From NCBI GenBank assembly GCA_021734075.1, contig JAIPJW010000002.1, forward strand, positions 12,501 through 76,500: a stretch of DNA of 64,000 nucleotides, read 5' to 3'. Made by a program: the position numbers and the translations under genes. Source of the DNA: Cephaloticoccus sp. (GTDB lineage: Bacteria; Verrucomicrobiota; Verrucomicrobiia; Opitutales; Opitutaceae). Below are positions 18,282 to 27,454 of the stretch, piece after piece. The notes under the pieces were generated by a model, which did no database searches, was not told where the DNA came from, and saw only the letters and a program-made list of their open reading frames with translations. How positions within the stretch are numbered: the stretch's first letter is position 1; every line of letters begins with the position of its first letter.

Positions 18282-19699
18282 GTTGGCTCCTCTTCCGTAA
18301 CCGGCTCGACCTGCAGGCCAAATTCACGCCGGGCCCGGACCACGATTTTTTGTCCTGAACTGATCATACCCACATTGACACGCGCTTCGTAACGCTGCCC
18401 GTCGATTTCGATCTGGCCGCTGGGAAACATGTCCGTAACGGCAACTCCCTTGCGACCGATGAGGGACCCTTCCCGGTCGGCCGATATGCTTGAACTTTTG
18501 CCGGTGGTCGCGGCGACCAGGACCATTTTATCCCAGAACATGCCTTTGGGCAAAAAACGGATGAGGATCACTCCACCCACTAGCGCCAGCAACAGACCCA
18601 GGGTCAGATTAAGGACTGGCTGCAGAAAAATATCAGCGGAAATGGTGACGGGCTCATTGGGCCAGATATCCGCCATCGACCAGAGCAAAGAACCCAGCAT
18701 GAGCACGACGCCTCCCAGTGCCATGATGACCGTGCCCGGGAAAAAGAATATCTCCACCGCCACCAGAATCATACCCAGGGCGAAAATCAGCATCGGTTCG
18801 TGGCCGGAAAATCCAGCGACATAATTGCTCAGGAATACCACGGCCAGCAGCAGGCCCCCACCCACGCCGAATACACCGAATCCGGGCGTCTTGAACTCGA
18901 TGAAGAGTCCCAGCAACCCGAGACCGAGCAGCACCGGGGAAATTGCGTTGAGCAACACCGCCAAATCCTCGGACCACGTTACCTCAAGGTTGGTCACACT
19001 GTAGCCCTCTGGCCCATATTTCCCGGCAAGCAAAGCTTCCACATCCTTGGCGATGCCGGCGGCCAGCAGCGGTTGCGGAGGATCCCCGTAGGTTTTACTG
19101 GCTTCGGTGGCCGTTAAAGAAAGCAGTTCACCCTTTTCCTTGATTACGGTATCATCGATTTTCAGCTCATAATCCTCATCGATCATGGCCGAAATCACTT
19201 TGCCCCGATAGGGCTTGTCCTCGGATATCGCCCGCACCCGCGCCTTCAGGTAACTGACAATCTTCAGCTTCATGGTCTTGTCCACATCCGCTCCCGTGGA
19301 AGTCACCGGAGCAGCCGCACCAATGATTCCATCGGGGGCGAAATAAATTTGGTCGGTCACCGCCGATATAAACGCCCCGGCCGAAATCGCCTCGGTGTTG
19401 ACGAACGTGATGGTCTCTCCCGGGAACTTGGCCAACGCCTCCATGATTTCGAAGGTGACATCAAGCGCCCCCCCCGGAGTCTTCATATCGAGCACGACGA
19501 CGTCCGCCTTTTGCTCGATCGCCTCCTTCAAGCCGCGCCGAATGATGTAAAGCACCGGCTGTGCGATCTGTTCCCGCACCGGTATGACCACGACCCGGGT
19601 CACCCCGCCCACCTTTGGCATGGCCGGTGCGACCGGTTCATCCGCCAAGGCAACCGCAGCCTGCAAAGCCAGTAGGCAAGTCATGAATAGGCGCAGCAT
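18278..19699 (-). CDS. NfeD family protein with ClpP-class serine protease domain
   Basis: The long NfeD form (473 residues). It has a signal peptide (about 1-19) and an extracytoplasmic ClpP/SppA-like protease domain (about 30-215). AISAGAF carries the likely nucleophilic Ser, and the following DGIIGAAAPVTS is typical. Several membrane segments follow (about 225-380), then a C-terminal OB-fold NfeD domain (about 405-465). Family members cleave stomatin-like proteins and work with the flotillin encoded downstream. It is the first gene of the cluster and shares a short divergent region with the aldose epimerase gene. Confidence 0.93.
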   Translation of the reverse strand: MLRLFMTCLLALQAAVALADEPVAPAMPKVGGVTRVVVIPVREQIAQPVLYIIRRGLKEAIEQKADVVVLDMKTPGGALDVTFEIMEALAKFPGETITFVNTEAISAGAFISAVTDQIYFAPDGIIGAAAPVTSTGADVDKTMKLKIVSYLKARVRAISEDKPYRGKVISAMIDEDYELKIDDTVIKEKGELLSLTATEASKTYGDPPQPLLAAGIAKDVEALLAGKYGPEGYSVTNLEVTWSEDLAVLLNAISPVLLGLGLLGLFIEFKTPGFGVFGVGGGLLLAVVFLSNYVAGFSGHEPMLIFALGMILVAVEIFFFPGTVIMALGGVVLMLGSLLWSMADIWPNEPVTISADIFLQPVLNLTLGLLLALVGGVILIRFLPKGMFWDKMVLVAATTGKSSSISADREGSLIGRKGVAVTDMFPSGQIEIDGQRYEARVNVGMISSGQKIVVRARREFGLQVEPVTEEEPT

Positions 19700-19815
19700 T
19701 GTCCACTCACACTAACACGGCCTTGCCAACCTGCAAGCATCGCCACAGTGGAAATTCATCCGATAATTCCAGAAACCCGTTGCCCGTCCTGCTTCGGTGT
19801 GATTTTCCACTGGAT

Positions 19816-20736
19816 ATGGAAAAAGTCTCATTTGCAGGTGAAACCCTCCTGCGTTGGCGGGTCGGCCACTCCACCTTTCTGGCGCTGCCCGAAAAAGGGG
19901 CGCGCTTGATGAATTGGAATATCGTTTTGGGCGATGGGTCCGTGCGCGATGTCCTGTATTGGCCGGAAAATGCCAATATGGCTGATATCGCTCAGGTGCG
20001 CGGTGGTAATCCCATCCTGTTCCCTTTCAATGCCCGCACTTTTGACCACGGCGACATTCATTTCTGGCGCGCCGCTGACGGTGTTCGCCGGCCCATGCCC
20101 ATGCATGGTCTCGCCCGGCAGGGAGCTTTCAAGGTCACCCAGGCGGACACCACCGGTTTCACTGCCCTTTACCTGCCCAATGAGGAGGCCCGCGCCGCCT
20201 ATCCCTTCGATTATGAGTTTATCGTGCGCTACCGATTCGAGCCCCTCGGACTCATCTGTGAACTTTCACTGCGCAATCTGGGAACCGAACCCCTGCCCTG
20301 GAGTGCCGGGCACCATTTCTATTTCACCCTGCCATGGACCGAAGGGCTAAGCCGTTCCGACTACGCGATTCGCCTTCCGGCCAGCCAGCACTACAAGCAG
20401 GATGTCACCGGGGCACTCGTGCCCGGCCCCATCCTGAAGGAAATTGAAAGCCTCGCCAATCCGGACCTCATCGACACCATTCACCTTGGGCTGAGGGACA
20501 ACACCGTGGTCTTCGGCGAGCGCGGCCACGCCGGTGATGTCGTCGTTTCCCTTGGGGCGCAAAATGTGCCTCCGGCCAATGCCGCTATCGTCACTTGGTC
20601 ACAGTCCGCCGACGCTCCCTTTTATTGCGTGGAGCCTTGGATGGGGCCGCCCAACTCGCCGGAGCACAAGCGCGGCCTGCAGTTTGTTGCCCCCGGGCTG
20701 GTCCAGACCTTCACGGTTGCCGTGCGGGTAAAATAA
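19816..20736 (+). CDS. Aldose 1-epimerase family protein
   Basis: A galactose mutarotase-like beta-sandwich enzyme of about 306 residues that probably interconverts anomers of a free or phosphorylated sugar. MPMHGLARQGAF carries a conserved His, and SAGHHFYFTLPW carries the second conserved His of the family. The closing ...FYCVEPWMGPPNSPEHKRGL resembles the conserved Glu-containing C-terminal signature. The start is uncertain: ATG at 19816 begins the recognisable domain, while the open frame extends upstream to a TTG at 19699 with no conserved sequence. The gene converges on the phytanoyl-CoA dioxygenase gene. Confidence 0.85.
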   Translation: MEKVSFAGETLLRWRVGHSTFLALPEKGARLMNWNIVLGDGSVRDVLYWPENANMADIAQVRGGNPILFPFNARTFDHGDIHFWRAADGVRRPMPMHGLARQGAFKVTQADTTGFTALYLPNEEARAAYPFDYEFIVRYRFEPLGLICELSLRNLGTEPLPWSAGHHFYFTLPWTEGLSRSDYAIRLPASQHYKQDVTGALVPGPILKEIESLANPDLIDTIHLGLRDNTVVFGERGHAGDVVVSLGAQNVPPANAAIVTWSQSADAPFYCVEPWMGPPNSPEHKRGLQFVAPGLVQTFTVAVRVK

Positions 20737-20784
20737 AACCGTCCGTCCAAGGGTGGAGATCGTCTCCGGATCGGCGGAGCCGCC

Positions 20785-21615
20785 TTAGTGGAGACTGCCC
20801 TTCCAGCCTTCGCCGCAGGGTCCGCCCGAGGTTTGGGGTTCCACTTCATATTCGGTGCCATCCATCCGCACCAAGGGTCGGTAACTGCCGGAAATCCGTT
20901 TTAGATTGCCCGACGCATAATGGCAAATGAAAGCCCGACGAAAACGGTCTTTCGATCGGTTGGGTCCGGAACCGTGAATGATGTTGCCGTTAAAGAAGAG
21001 CGTGTCGCCGGCCTTCATTTCCACCAATTGCGGTTTGAGCCCTTTGGGCACCGGCACAAAATGGCTGGTGTAGCTCTCATTACGGTTGGCCAGATCGGGA
21101 CAGACCACCGGGGCCTCCTTGGTTTTTGGCACTATCATCATGCCTCCGTTTTCCGCATCACAATCATCAATGGCCGTCCAGGCCGCAATGCAGGTGCCGG
21201 GTTCAACCAAAAGATAAAACTGATCCTGATGCAGGGCCTGTCCACGGGCACCAGGTGGCTTGAAATAAAACATGCTCTGGGTGGCGACGGGATCCTCCCC
21301 GAAAAAGACCTTGAGCTGTGCGCGCACTTTATGGTGCAGCATGAAGTGCTTGGCCCGGTCATTGAACCGATGCGGCATCATAACCCGGGGATATTGAAAA
21401 AGAGGATCGCTGGGATTTTCCACCCCGTCCCGGACCGTGCGGGGCTCGTATTGCCCGGGCACCCCCTCGGCATGCATGCGTGTGAACAAAGCACGAATCT
21501 CCTCCACCTCCGTGGCGTCAAACATGCCTCGCGCCATGGCATAGCCGTCGCGGGCAAACTGTTCAGACGGCGTTAATGATTCCGGGGCAGTGATAGGGGA
21601 ACTATCGATAACCAT
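20785..21615 (-). CDS. Phytanoyl-CoA dioxygenase family protein
   Basis: An Fe(II)/2-oxoglutarate-dependent oxygenase of about 276 residues. The facial triad is visible as HQDQFY (His and Asp) and the distal His in IIHGSGPNRSKDRFRRAF, where the following Arg would bind 2-oxoglutarate. The substrate is unknown; bacterial relatives oxidise a wide range of small molecules. It is divergent from an AraC-type regulator 75 bp away, a pairing that suggests the regulator controls this gene. The ATG at 21615 is preferred to a TTG 18 bp upstream. Confidence 0.9.
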   Translation of the reverse strand: MVIDSSPITAPESLTPSEQFARDGYAMARGMFDATEVEEIRALFTRMHAEGVPGQYEPRTVRDGVENPSDPLFQYPRVMMPHRFNDRAKHFMLHHKVRAQLKVFFGEDPVATQSMFYFKPPGARGQALHQDQFYLLVEPGTCIAAWTAIDDCDAENGGMMIVPKTKEAPVVCPDLANRNESYTSHFVPVPKGLKPQLVEMKAGDTLFFNGNIIHGSGPNRSKDRFRRAFICHYASGNLKRISGSYRPLVRMDGTEYEVEPQTSGGPCGEGWKGSLH

Positions 21616-21690
21616 AAGCAAAAATTGTAGCAATCATTGGTGAAATGCGCCATAGAACCACCCGCCATATACCTATAATATCCTACTGTC

Positions 21691-22533
21691 ATGCCAGACC
21701 GCCCCAATACCCCCGCCCCGCCTCCCGGTGCCCTGGTAACCGGATCATATCGCCAAGGACCGCGCTTCAGCACCTATCGTGAGCACGGGACTCAGGATTG
21801 GGTCCTGGTTTACAACCTTAGTGGGCACGCTCGTTTTGGCTCACCGACCGGGGACATCATCACCGGACCAAATGATATAATCCTGCTAAAACCGCATGTC
21901 CGACATGACTACGGCACGGCGCCTGACCAAACCCATTGGGAACCGCTGTGGGCCCACTTCATACCCCGGCCCAGTTGGATGGCGTGGCTAAACTGGCCGG
22001 AGCCGGCCTCGGGCATCCAGCGGCTGTATTTGAGCGATCTCGGGCAACAACAGCGCATCATTGGTCGGTTTCACGACGTGTTAAAACTCAACGCCAGTCC
22101 ATTCCGCCACCGCGAAGCTCTGGCCATGAATGCGTTGGAGGAAATCATCCTGTGGTGCGACCTTGCCAATCCGCATGGTGAAACGGCTCAATTGGACAGC
22201 CGGATCCGTCACAGTCTGGATTATATCTGTGCGCATTTTTCCGAACCGTTGCCGGTGAGCCACATCGCCGCCCAGTGTGGCCTGTCTCCTTCCCGTTTTG
22301 CCCATTTGTTTCGGAGGCAAACCCGCGAGACCCCGCAACGCTATTTGGAACTGCAACGGCTTAATCGCGCCTGCCAGCTGCTCGAATTCACCCAGGAACC
22401 CATCCGCCATATCGCACGCCAGGTTGGTTTTGATAATCCTTTCTACTTTACCCTGCGCTTTAAACAGCACCATGGCATCAGTCCGCGACTCTGGCGAAGA
22501 CGACTGGTCAGCGCCCCGGTTCGTGCCACGTAG
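21691..22533 (+). CDS. AraC-family transcriptional regulator
   Basis: A 280-residue regulator with an N-terminal cupin-like AraC binding domain (about 20-150; ITGPNDIILLKPHVRHDYG is typical) and a C-terminal double HTH. The second HTH appears as HIARQVGFDNPFYFTLRFKQHHGISP followed by RLWRRR. It is divergent from the phytanoyl-CoA dioxygenase gene and probably regulates it. A TATAAT hexamer at 21674-21679 lies only 11 bp before the start, so the leader would be very short if that is the -10 box. Confidence 0.92.
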   Translation: MPDRPNTPAPPPGALVTGSYRQGPRFSTYREHGTQDWVLVYNLSGHARFGSPTGDIITGPNDIILLKPHVRHDYGTAPDQTHWEPLWAHFIPRPSWMAWLNWPEPASGIQRLYLSDLGQQQRIIGRFHDVLKLNASPFRHREALAMNALEEIILWCDLANPHGETAQLDSRIRHSLDYICAHFSEPLPVSHIAAQCGLSPSRFAHLFRRQTRETPQRYLELQRLNRACQLLEFTQEPIRHIARQVGFDNPFYFTLRFKQHHGISPRLWRRRLVSAPVRAT

Positions 22534-22593
22534 GTTGCGGTCTTCTTTTTGTCCGTTACATTTTCAGCCAGTTTCAGTCACATATCGGATACC

Positions 22594-22881
22594 ATGCATG
22601 CCTCAACGCAGAGTCTCGCTTTCATCGAAGGGATCGGCGGTCCCGAATTGATGATGATCATGTTCATCGTGCTCCTGCTTTTTGGCGGCCAGAAATTGCC
22701 CGAGCTGGCGAAAGGTCTGGGTAAATCAGTCCGCGAGTTCAAAAAAGCCGCCAGCAATGTTGAGGAGGAATTCAAGCGGGCCATGGATGAAGTGCCGGAC
22801 AAACCCCTGCCAAAAACTTTTCCGCCCAAGCCGGTGGTTCCTCCACCCAACGAGCCCAGCCCCCCCCCACCGCAAAGTTGA
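22594..22881 (+). CDS. tatA: Twin-arginine translocase subunit TatA/TatE
   Basis: TatA oligomerises to form the pore through which folded proteins with twin-arginine signals cross the inner membrane. The product has one membrane segment (about 14-32; [23 protein letters not shown]), the [23 protein letters not shown] hinge and amphipathic helix, and an acidic then Pro-rich tail. I start at the ATG of [10 protein letters not shown] because TatA has almost nothing before the membrane helix; an upstream in-frame start at 22549 would add 15 residues. The tatBC partners are not in the window. Confidence 0.92.
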   Translation: MHASTQSLAFIEGIGGPELMMIMFIVLLLFGGQKLPELAKGLGKSVREFKKAASNVEEEFKRAMDEVPDKPLPKTFPPKPVVPPPNEPSPPPPQS

Positions 22882-22890
22882 TCCTGGGTC

Positions 22891-23205
22891 ATGTCTCCGC
22901 TGGATGAATCGGATTCGCAGGCTATTGACCACGCTCCGGTGGAGTTACCCATCACATGGGAATTGGATCTGCATACATTTCAACCCAGTGACCTGCCCGA
23001 ATTGATACCTGCTTATCTTGCAGCATGCGTCGCCCGCAATTTTCGCGAAGTTCGGATCATTCACGGCAAGGGCACGGGAACATTGCGCACCACCGTCCAG
23101 ACCATCCTGCAGCGATTGCCACAGGTGCAATCCTTTCGCCTCGGCGATGAACATAGTGGCGGCTGGGGTGCGACTGTGGTCACACTGCGTCTTAATAACC
23201 CATGA
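22891..23205 (+). CDS. Smr-domain protein
   Basis: A 104-residue stand-alone Smr (small MutS-related) domain. The family marks are ELDLHTF near residue 25, VRIIHGKGTGTLRTTV (about 50-65) and the C-terminal GGWGATVVTL. Smr domains are nucleases acting on branched DNA or, in some bacteria, on stalled-ribosome mRNA. It follows tatA by 9 bp and overlaps the next gene by 4 bp (ATGA), so the three are likely co-transcribed. Which nucleic acid this protein cuts cannot be read from the sequence. Confidence 0.9.
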   Translation: MSPLDESDSQAIDHAPVELPITWELDLHTFQPSDLPELIPAYLAACVARNFREVRIIHGKGTGTLRTTVQTILQRLPQVQSFRLGDEHSGGWGATVVTLRLNNP

Positions 23206-24434
23206 ATACCATCCGCCGGATATTATGCCTGCTTCTCCTGCTCACAGGATTTGAACTCCGTGCCGACAGCGCCACCGTCGCCAAGCCCATTGTCATTCTC
23301 ATATCAATCGACGCCTGCCGATGGGATTACTTGGCGAAATTCTCCCCACCTGTCCTCTCTGCTTTCGCCGCCCAGGGAGTTCGCGCCGAGCGCATGCTGT
23401 CATGTTTTCCCTCCAAAACCTTCCCCAATCACTACTCGATTGCCACCGGCCTGCGGATTGAAAACCACGGCATCATTAGTAACGATATGTATGATCCCTC
23501 TTCCCAGGCGGTCTTTACGCTTCGCAACGGGGCCGTTGGCGAAAGCCGTTGGTGGGGGGGCGAACCCATCTGGGTCACGGCGCGCAAACAGGGACTGCGC
23601 ACCGCATGCCTGTTTTGGCCGGGGTCTGAGGCGGAAATCAAGGGCACTCGCCCCGATACTTGGCTGCGTTACGACGGGAGCATGACAAACTCGGAACGGG
23701 TTCATACCGTGCTTTCTTGGTTGGGACGCGCCGAATCTGAGCGACCCCAAATCATCACTCTCTACTTCGACATCGTTGATACCATCGGACACCGCTTCGG
23801 TCCCGCCACTCCGGAAGTCGGCCAAGCCCTCGCCCAGGTCGATCAAGCCCTGGGGGAACTTCAAACCGGCGTGCACGCACTCGGCCTCGATTCTCAGGTC
23901 AACTACATCATTACTTCCGATCACGGCATGACCCCCATCAGCACGCAACGTCGTATCACGCTGGATGATTTCGTGGACCCGGAGTCAGTTCAAATCGACT
24001 TCAAAGGTGAACTTATGGGTCTCCGCCCCTTGGATGGAAACGCCGAACTGCTTTATGCCAAGTTTTCCGGTGAGCATCCCCACTTCAAGGCTTACCGCCG
24101 GAAAGATGTGCCGGAGCATCTGCATTTCAGCCAAAACCTTCGCATTCCTCCCGTCGTGCTCGTGCCGGACTTGGGTTGGGAAATCAACACCCGGGCCAAT
24201 TTCTCCGGTCAGGATAAAGCGGGCTGGGGTAACGGCGGGGCACATGGTTACGACCCACGCGCCGCGGACATGGGCGCGACCTTCATTGCAGCCGGGCCTG
24301 CTTTCAAATCAGGCGTCACCATTGCGCCGTTCGAAAACATCCACATTTACGATCTGCTGTGCACCTTGCTTGATCTGCAGCCCGCACCAAACGACGGAGA
24401 TCACCGGCTGAGTTGGATGACCTTGAAACCATAG
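23202..24434 (+). CDS. Secreted nucleotide pyrophosphatase/phosphodiesterase (ENPP-like)
   Basis: A 410-residue alkaline-phosphatase-superfamily enzyme that likely hydrolyses nucleotide or phospholipid phosphodiesters outside the inner membrane. It has a signal peptide (about 1-22). The metal- and substrate-binding motifs are in order: SIDACRWDYL (first Asp), FPSKTFPNHYSIATGL with the nucleophilic Thr, YFDIVDTIGHRFGP (Asp and His), and ITSDHGM. The order and spacing match ectonucleotide pyrophosphatases. It overlaps the Smr gene and is followed by an intrinsic terminator 40 bp downstream. Confidence 0.9.
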   Translation: MNTIRRILCLLLLLTGFELRADSATVAKPIVILISIDACRWDYLAKFSPPVLSAFAAQGVRAERMLSCFPSKTFPNHYSIATGLRIENHGIISNDMYDPSSQAVFTLRNGAVGESRWWGGEPIWVTARKQGLRTACLFWPGSEAEIKGTRPDTWLRYDGSMTNSERVHTVLSWLGRAESERPQIITLYFDIVDTIGHRFGPATPEVGQALAQVDQALGELQTGVHALGLDSQVNYIITSDHGMTPISTQRRITLDDFVDPESVQIDFKGELMGLRPLDGNAELLYAKFSGEHPHFKAYRRKDVPEHLHFSQNLRIPPVVLVPDLGWEINTRANFSGQDKAGWGNGGAHGYDPRAADMGATFIAAGPAFKSGVTIAPFENIHIYDLLCTLLDLQPAPNDGDHRLSWMTLKP

Positions 24435-24473
24435 CTCGACCAGCCCCGTCAGGGCACCGCTCATCCGTTTGTG

Positions 24474-24504
24474 AAACCGTTCCTCATTTTGGAACGGTTT
24501 TTTT
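24474..24504 (+). terminator. Intrinsic terminator after the phosphodiesterase gene
   Basis: A perfect 10-bp stem AAACCGTTCC/GGAACGGTTT with a 7-nt loop runs into a T tract. It closes the tatA-smr-phosphodiesterase unit. Confidence 0.9.
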
Positions 24505-24570
24505 GTAACTTTCACCGGCCTTGCTGCGTTATAGAGGCATCAATCATCCACCGTTAACTCCTGCACAACC

Positions 24571-24813
24571 ATGAAACTAATTTCCTTCTTCGCCACCGCC
24601 GCCCTTACCGGGATGGGCATATTTGCCTTGGCCGTTTTGTCCGGCTACTATGCCATGGGCACATTCTCCTTCGCCCTGATTCCCCTGATTCTGATCGGCT
24701 TTGTCCGGGACTATGCCCCGCGGCAATCCCGCTGGGAACCAGGCAACTCCACGGCACCATTTCCCGTCGCCCAAGCACGGCAATCCAACCGCTCATTCAA
24801 GCTCGCCGCCTGA
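24571..24813 (+). CDS. Small membrane protein, unknown function
   Basis: An 80-residue protein with two hydrophobic segments (about 4-24 and 30-46) and a basic, Ser/Gln-rich tail. I do not recognise a family. It starts about 70 bp after a terminator, so it has its own promoter or belongs with the AIM24-type gene 49 bp downstream. The coding pattern (third-position GC, ATG start) is like that of its neighbours. It resembles in plan, though not clearly in sequence, the 60-residue protein at 28575-28757. Confidence 0.7.
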   Translation: MKLISFFATAALTGMGIFALAVLSGYYAMGTFSFALIPLILIGFVRDYAPRQSRWEPGNSTAPFPVAQARQSNRSFKLAA

Positions 24814-24862
24814 TTGGGCGGTCTGCCTGGTCTGATCCGCCTCCAATTGCCCTCCGCCAGAT

Positions 24863-25660
24863 ATGAGCATGCACGAAGTCGAATACCGGATCCACGGGGA
24901 CGACATGCAGTTCGTCGAAATCGAACTTGATCCGGGTGAAGCCACCGTGGCGGAGGCTGGCGGCATGATGTATATGGACGAGGGCATCGCCATGGAGACC
25001 ATCTTTGGTGATGGCTCACAGGCGCACTCGGGTCTGATGGGCTCGCTTCTCGGCGCGGGTAAGCGCCTCCTCACGGGCGAGTCTCTCTTCATGACCGTCT
25101 TTCAGAACCAGGCCGTCGGCAAGCGCCGCGTCGCCTTTGGGGCTCCCTACCCCGGGAAAATCGTGCCCGTGCGCCTCAGTGAAGTAGGGGGCGAACTTAT
25201 CGCGCAAAAGGACTCATTCCTCTGCGCGGCCAAGGGCGTGAGCATTGGCATCGCCTTTCAACGCCGGTTGGGAGCCGGACTTTTCGGCGGCGAGGGTTTT
25301 ATCATGCAGCGGCTCACCGGCGACGGACTGGCCTTTGTGCATGCAGGCGGCACGCTGCATGAGCGCACCTTGGGTGCCGGGGAAATCCTGCGCGTGGACA
25401 CCGGCTGCATTGTCGCCTTTGAACGCACGGTGGGCTACGACATCCAAATGGTGGGCGGCATCAAAAGCGCCCTGTTCGGCGGCGAAGGGCTGTTCTTTGC
25501 CACCTTGCGTGGCCCCGGGAAAATCTGGCTGCAATCCCTCCCTTTTTCGCGTCTGGCCGGTCGCATTGTCGCGGCGGCCCCACAAACCGGTCGCGGCGGC
25601 AAGGGCGAGGGTTCCGTCTTGGGCGGGTTGGGTCGCTTGATCGACGGAGACAACTCCTGA
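24863..25660 (+). CDS. AIM24/TIGR00266-family protein
   Basis: A 265-residue protein of the AIM24 family, a beta-rich fold of unknown biochemical role. Characteristic stretches are [25 protein letters not shown] near the N-terminus, [11 protein letters not shown], and the Gly-rich C-terminal half ([32 protein letters not shown]). It has no signal peptide, so it is probably cytoplasmic or membrane-associated. It sits between two small membrane proteins in the same direction, with no metabolic clue from context. Confidence 0.88.
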   Translation: MSMHEVEYRIHGDDMQFVEIELDPGEATVAEAGGMMYMDEGIAMETIFGDGSQAHSGLMGSLLGAGKRLLTGESLFMTVFQNQAVGKRRVAFGAPYPGKIVPVRLSEVGGELIAQKDSFLCAAKGVSIGIAFQRRLGAGLFGGEGFIMQRLTGDGLAFVHAGGTLHERTLGAGEILRVDTGCIVAFERTVGYDIQMVGGIKSALFGGEGLFFATLRGPGKIWLQSLPFSRLAGRIVAAAPQTGRGGKGEGSVLGGLGRLIDGDNS

Positions 25661-25752
25661 TTGTTCTTCGCTCCTTGTTGGTGACCACTCCTCAGGCCTG
25701 GCCTCCACCGGTCACTCCGGGATTGTAACCCCTAACCCGGCAGCCATAGTGC

Positions 25753-26295
25753 ATGAATATGAAAACCTCTTTGACCTACGGCTTTATCATGGCTCTCGCC
25801 AGCTCGCTCCTGAGCCTCGGCTTTTTCTTCACCGGATTTCACGATGAAGTGACAAAACTGCAAACCGCTCAAAATATTGCGATGGCGCTGGGCCTCGCAA
25901 TCGCCGTCGTCTGCCTGCTGATGGGGATGAAGGAAAAGCGTGAGCTCACCCCGGCAGATGGCAAGTGGGGCTACGGTTCCGCCTTGGGCACCGGCGTAAT
26001 GGTTGGCCTATTCGGGGCGTTGTTCAGCACCATTTATACCTACTGCTATTTCACCTTCATCAACCCCAACATGAGTGAACTGATCTTTCAGATGCAGGTT
26101 TTGAAAATGGAAGCCAAGGGCATGACCGACACCCAAATTTCCCAAGCCGAACCGATGATTCGCAAAATGATGAGCCCGGTGATCATGACCGTCATGAGTC
26201 TGTTCATGATATTCATCACCAACGTGGTTCTGGCATTGATTGTCGCAATCTTCGTCAAGAACCGGCCAGCCTCGGCCAACGAATCTGCCGGCTGA
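25753..26295 (+). CDS. DUF4199-type membrane protein
   Basis: A 180-residue integral membrane protein with four predicted membrane segments (about 8-26, 36-56, 75-97 and 142-164). The loop before the last segment (MEAKGMTDTQISQAEPMIRKMM) is the kind seen in DUF4199 proteins, which are common in Bacteroidota and Verrucomicrobiota. Function is unknown. A strong bidirectional terminator follows 26 bp after the stop. Confidence 0.8.
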   Translation: MNMKTSLTYGFIMALASSLLSLGFFFTGFHDEVTKLQTAQNIAMALGLAIAVVCLLMGMKEKRELTPADGKWGYGSALGTGVMVGLFGALFSTIYTYCYFTFINPNMSELIFQMQVLKMEAKGMTDTQISQAEPMIRKMMSPVIMTVMSLFMIFITNVVLALIVAIFVKNRPASANESAG

Positions 26296-26320
26296 GAAAT
26301 CACGGCCAGCGGCCGAAAGC

Positions 26321-26351
26321 AAAAAGCGGAGCCCTCCGGCTCCGCTTTTTT
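26321..26351. terminator. Bidirectional intrinsic terminator
   Basis: The stem GCGGAGCC/GGCTCCGC with a 4-nt loop is flanked by A5 on the left and T6 on the right. It separates the convergent DUF4199 and PDZ-protein genes and can serve both. Confidence 0.93.
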
Positions 26352-26372
26352 CCCAACGGCAAACTCAATTCA

Positions 26373-27434
26373 TCAGGTATCCAGCCGTCGCATACCGGCA
26401 GGAAGTTTCGGCTGTTCCAGTTTGGCTCCCCGCTGCATCCGAATGACCTTGGTCTCCCCGCCTTGGAAATCTTCATCGGTGTGAAATTGAAACTCATGCA
26501 TGGTTTCAATTTTCTCCAACCGCGCCTTTAACTCGGGCGCAAGCCCGGCCCGTTCCTCCGGAGTGTTGATGGGACCGGAAAACAGGACCGCCCCATTGTT
26601 GTCCTTCGCAACCAGTTCTTTTTTTCCTTCCTTCGTGGTCAACTCGAGCGAACCCTCGTCGTCATTGAATGCGACCTTGCCATTGCCGGTGTTGACGGTG
26701 ACTGAGACTGTGTTTTCGCCATCGGTTTCGGCATTCACGACCGCCCGTGAGCGTCCGCCTTTGGCCAGATCCATCATCCATAGCAAATGATCAGGGTCTC
26801 CCTCACCCCCCCCGGTTTCGCCCGGCTTGCCCCTCAGGCCGTGCCATTTCATGTTCAACTCTGGCTTCATCTCCAGGTTGAAACCAAAATGCGTGCGCTT
26901 GGGCACTTCATGCTCCCCCAGCTTGATCGAGGCTTTGGCTTCCCTGCCCCCGCGCAGATACGTCAGTGACACGCTATCCCCAGCCTTCATATTGCGCACC
27001 AGGACGGAGAGTTGATCCATGTTGATCAGGACCTGATCGTTCAATTTCAGCAGTATATCATGTTCCTGCAGGGTGCCGGCTGCCGGGCTATCCGCCACCA
27101 CATCCTGCACGACCAATCCGGTTCCCTTGGCGATACCCAATTGGACCGTGAGTGTCTGATCCACCGGTTCGGTCTGCACGCCCAGGAAGGTGACGGTCTC
27201 CATTTCGGGCGTTCCTTCCCTGATAAATTCGATGCGGCGCTCACCCCGCGGCGCCGCTTGGACAAACTCCATATGAGGTGCGGGCGTGTTTCCTTTGCCC
27301 CCTGACGGAATCATGATGACGCGCTTTTCCTTTTTTACTTCCTTGCCGGTATCGGCGGCTTCGCCGGCGAGTAAAGCCGGAGCGAGCAGGAGCAGGCTGA
27401 TTATTGGGATAATTGTTCGATGGGTTGATTTCAT
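26373..27434 (-). CDS. Secreted PDZ-domain protein of an ECF sigma operon
   Basis: A roughly 353-residue exported protein with a signal peptide (about 1-24) and one clear PDZ domain (about 65-145) containing LGVQTEPVDQTLTVQLGIAKGTGLVVQDVVADSPA, then GTLQEHDILLKLNDQ. The rest is charged and has no protease motif: I see no HDS catalytic triad, so it is not a DegP/DegS enzyme. It is the third gene of an operon with an ECF sigma factor and an anti-sigma-like protein. A role in sensing or buffering envelope misfolding is plausible but inferred. The start at MKSTHRTIIP is chosen because the signal peptide begins there. Confidence 0.85.
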   Translation of the reverse strand: MKSTHRTIIPIISLLLLAPALLAGEAADTGKEVKKEKRVIMIPSGGKGNTPAPHMEFVQAAPRGERRIEFIREGTPEMETVTFLGVQTEPVDQTLTVQLGIAKGTGLVVQDVVADSPAAGTLQEHDILLKLNDQVLINMDQLSVLVRNMKAGDSVSLTYLRGGREAKASIKLGEHEVPKRTHFGFNLEMKPELNMKWHGLRGKPGETGGGEGDPDHLLWMMDLAKGGRSRAVVNAETDGENTVSVTVNTGNGKVAFNDDEGSLELTTKEGKKELVAKDNNGAVLFSGPINTPEERAGLAPELKARLEKIETMHEFQFHTDEDFQGGETKVIRMQRGAKLEQPKLPAGMRRLDT

Positions 27435-27454
27435 ATGATGATTTACGTTGGGTT

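Noticed and set aside
20760-20790. GGCGG-AG-CCGCC and GGAGA-TCG-TCTCC hairpins as a terminator between the epimerase and oxygenase genes
   Set aside because: No T run on either strand and part overlaps the oxygenase stop codon; too weak to call.
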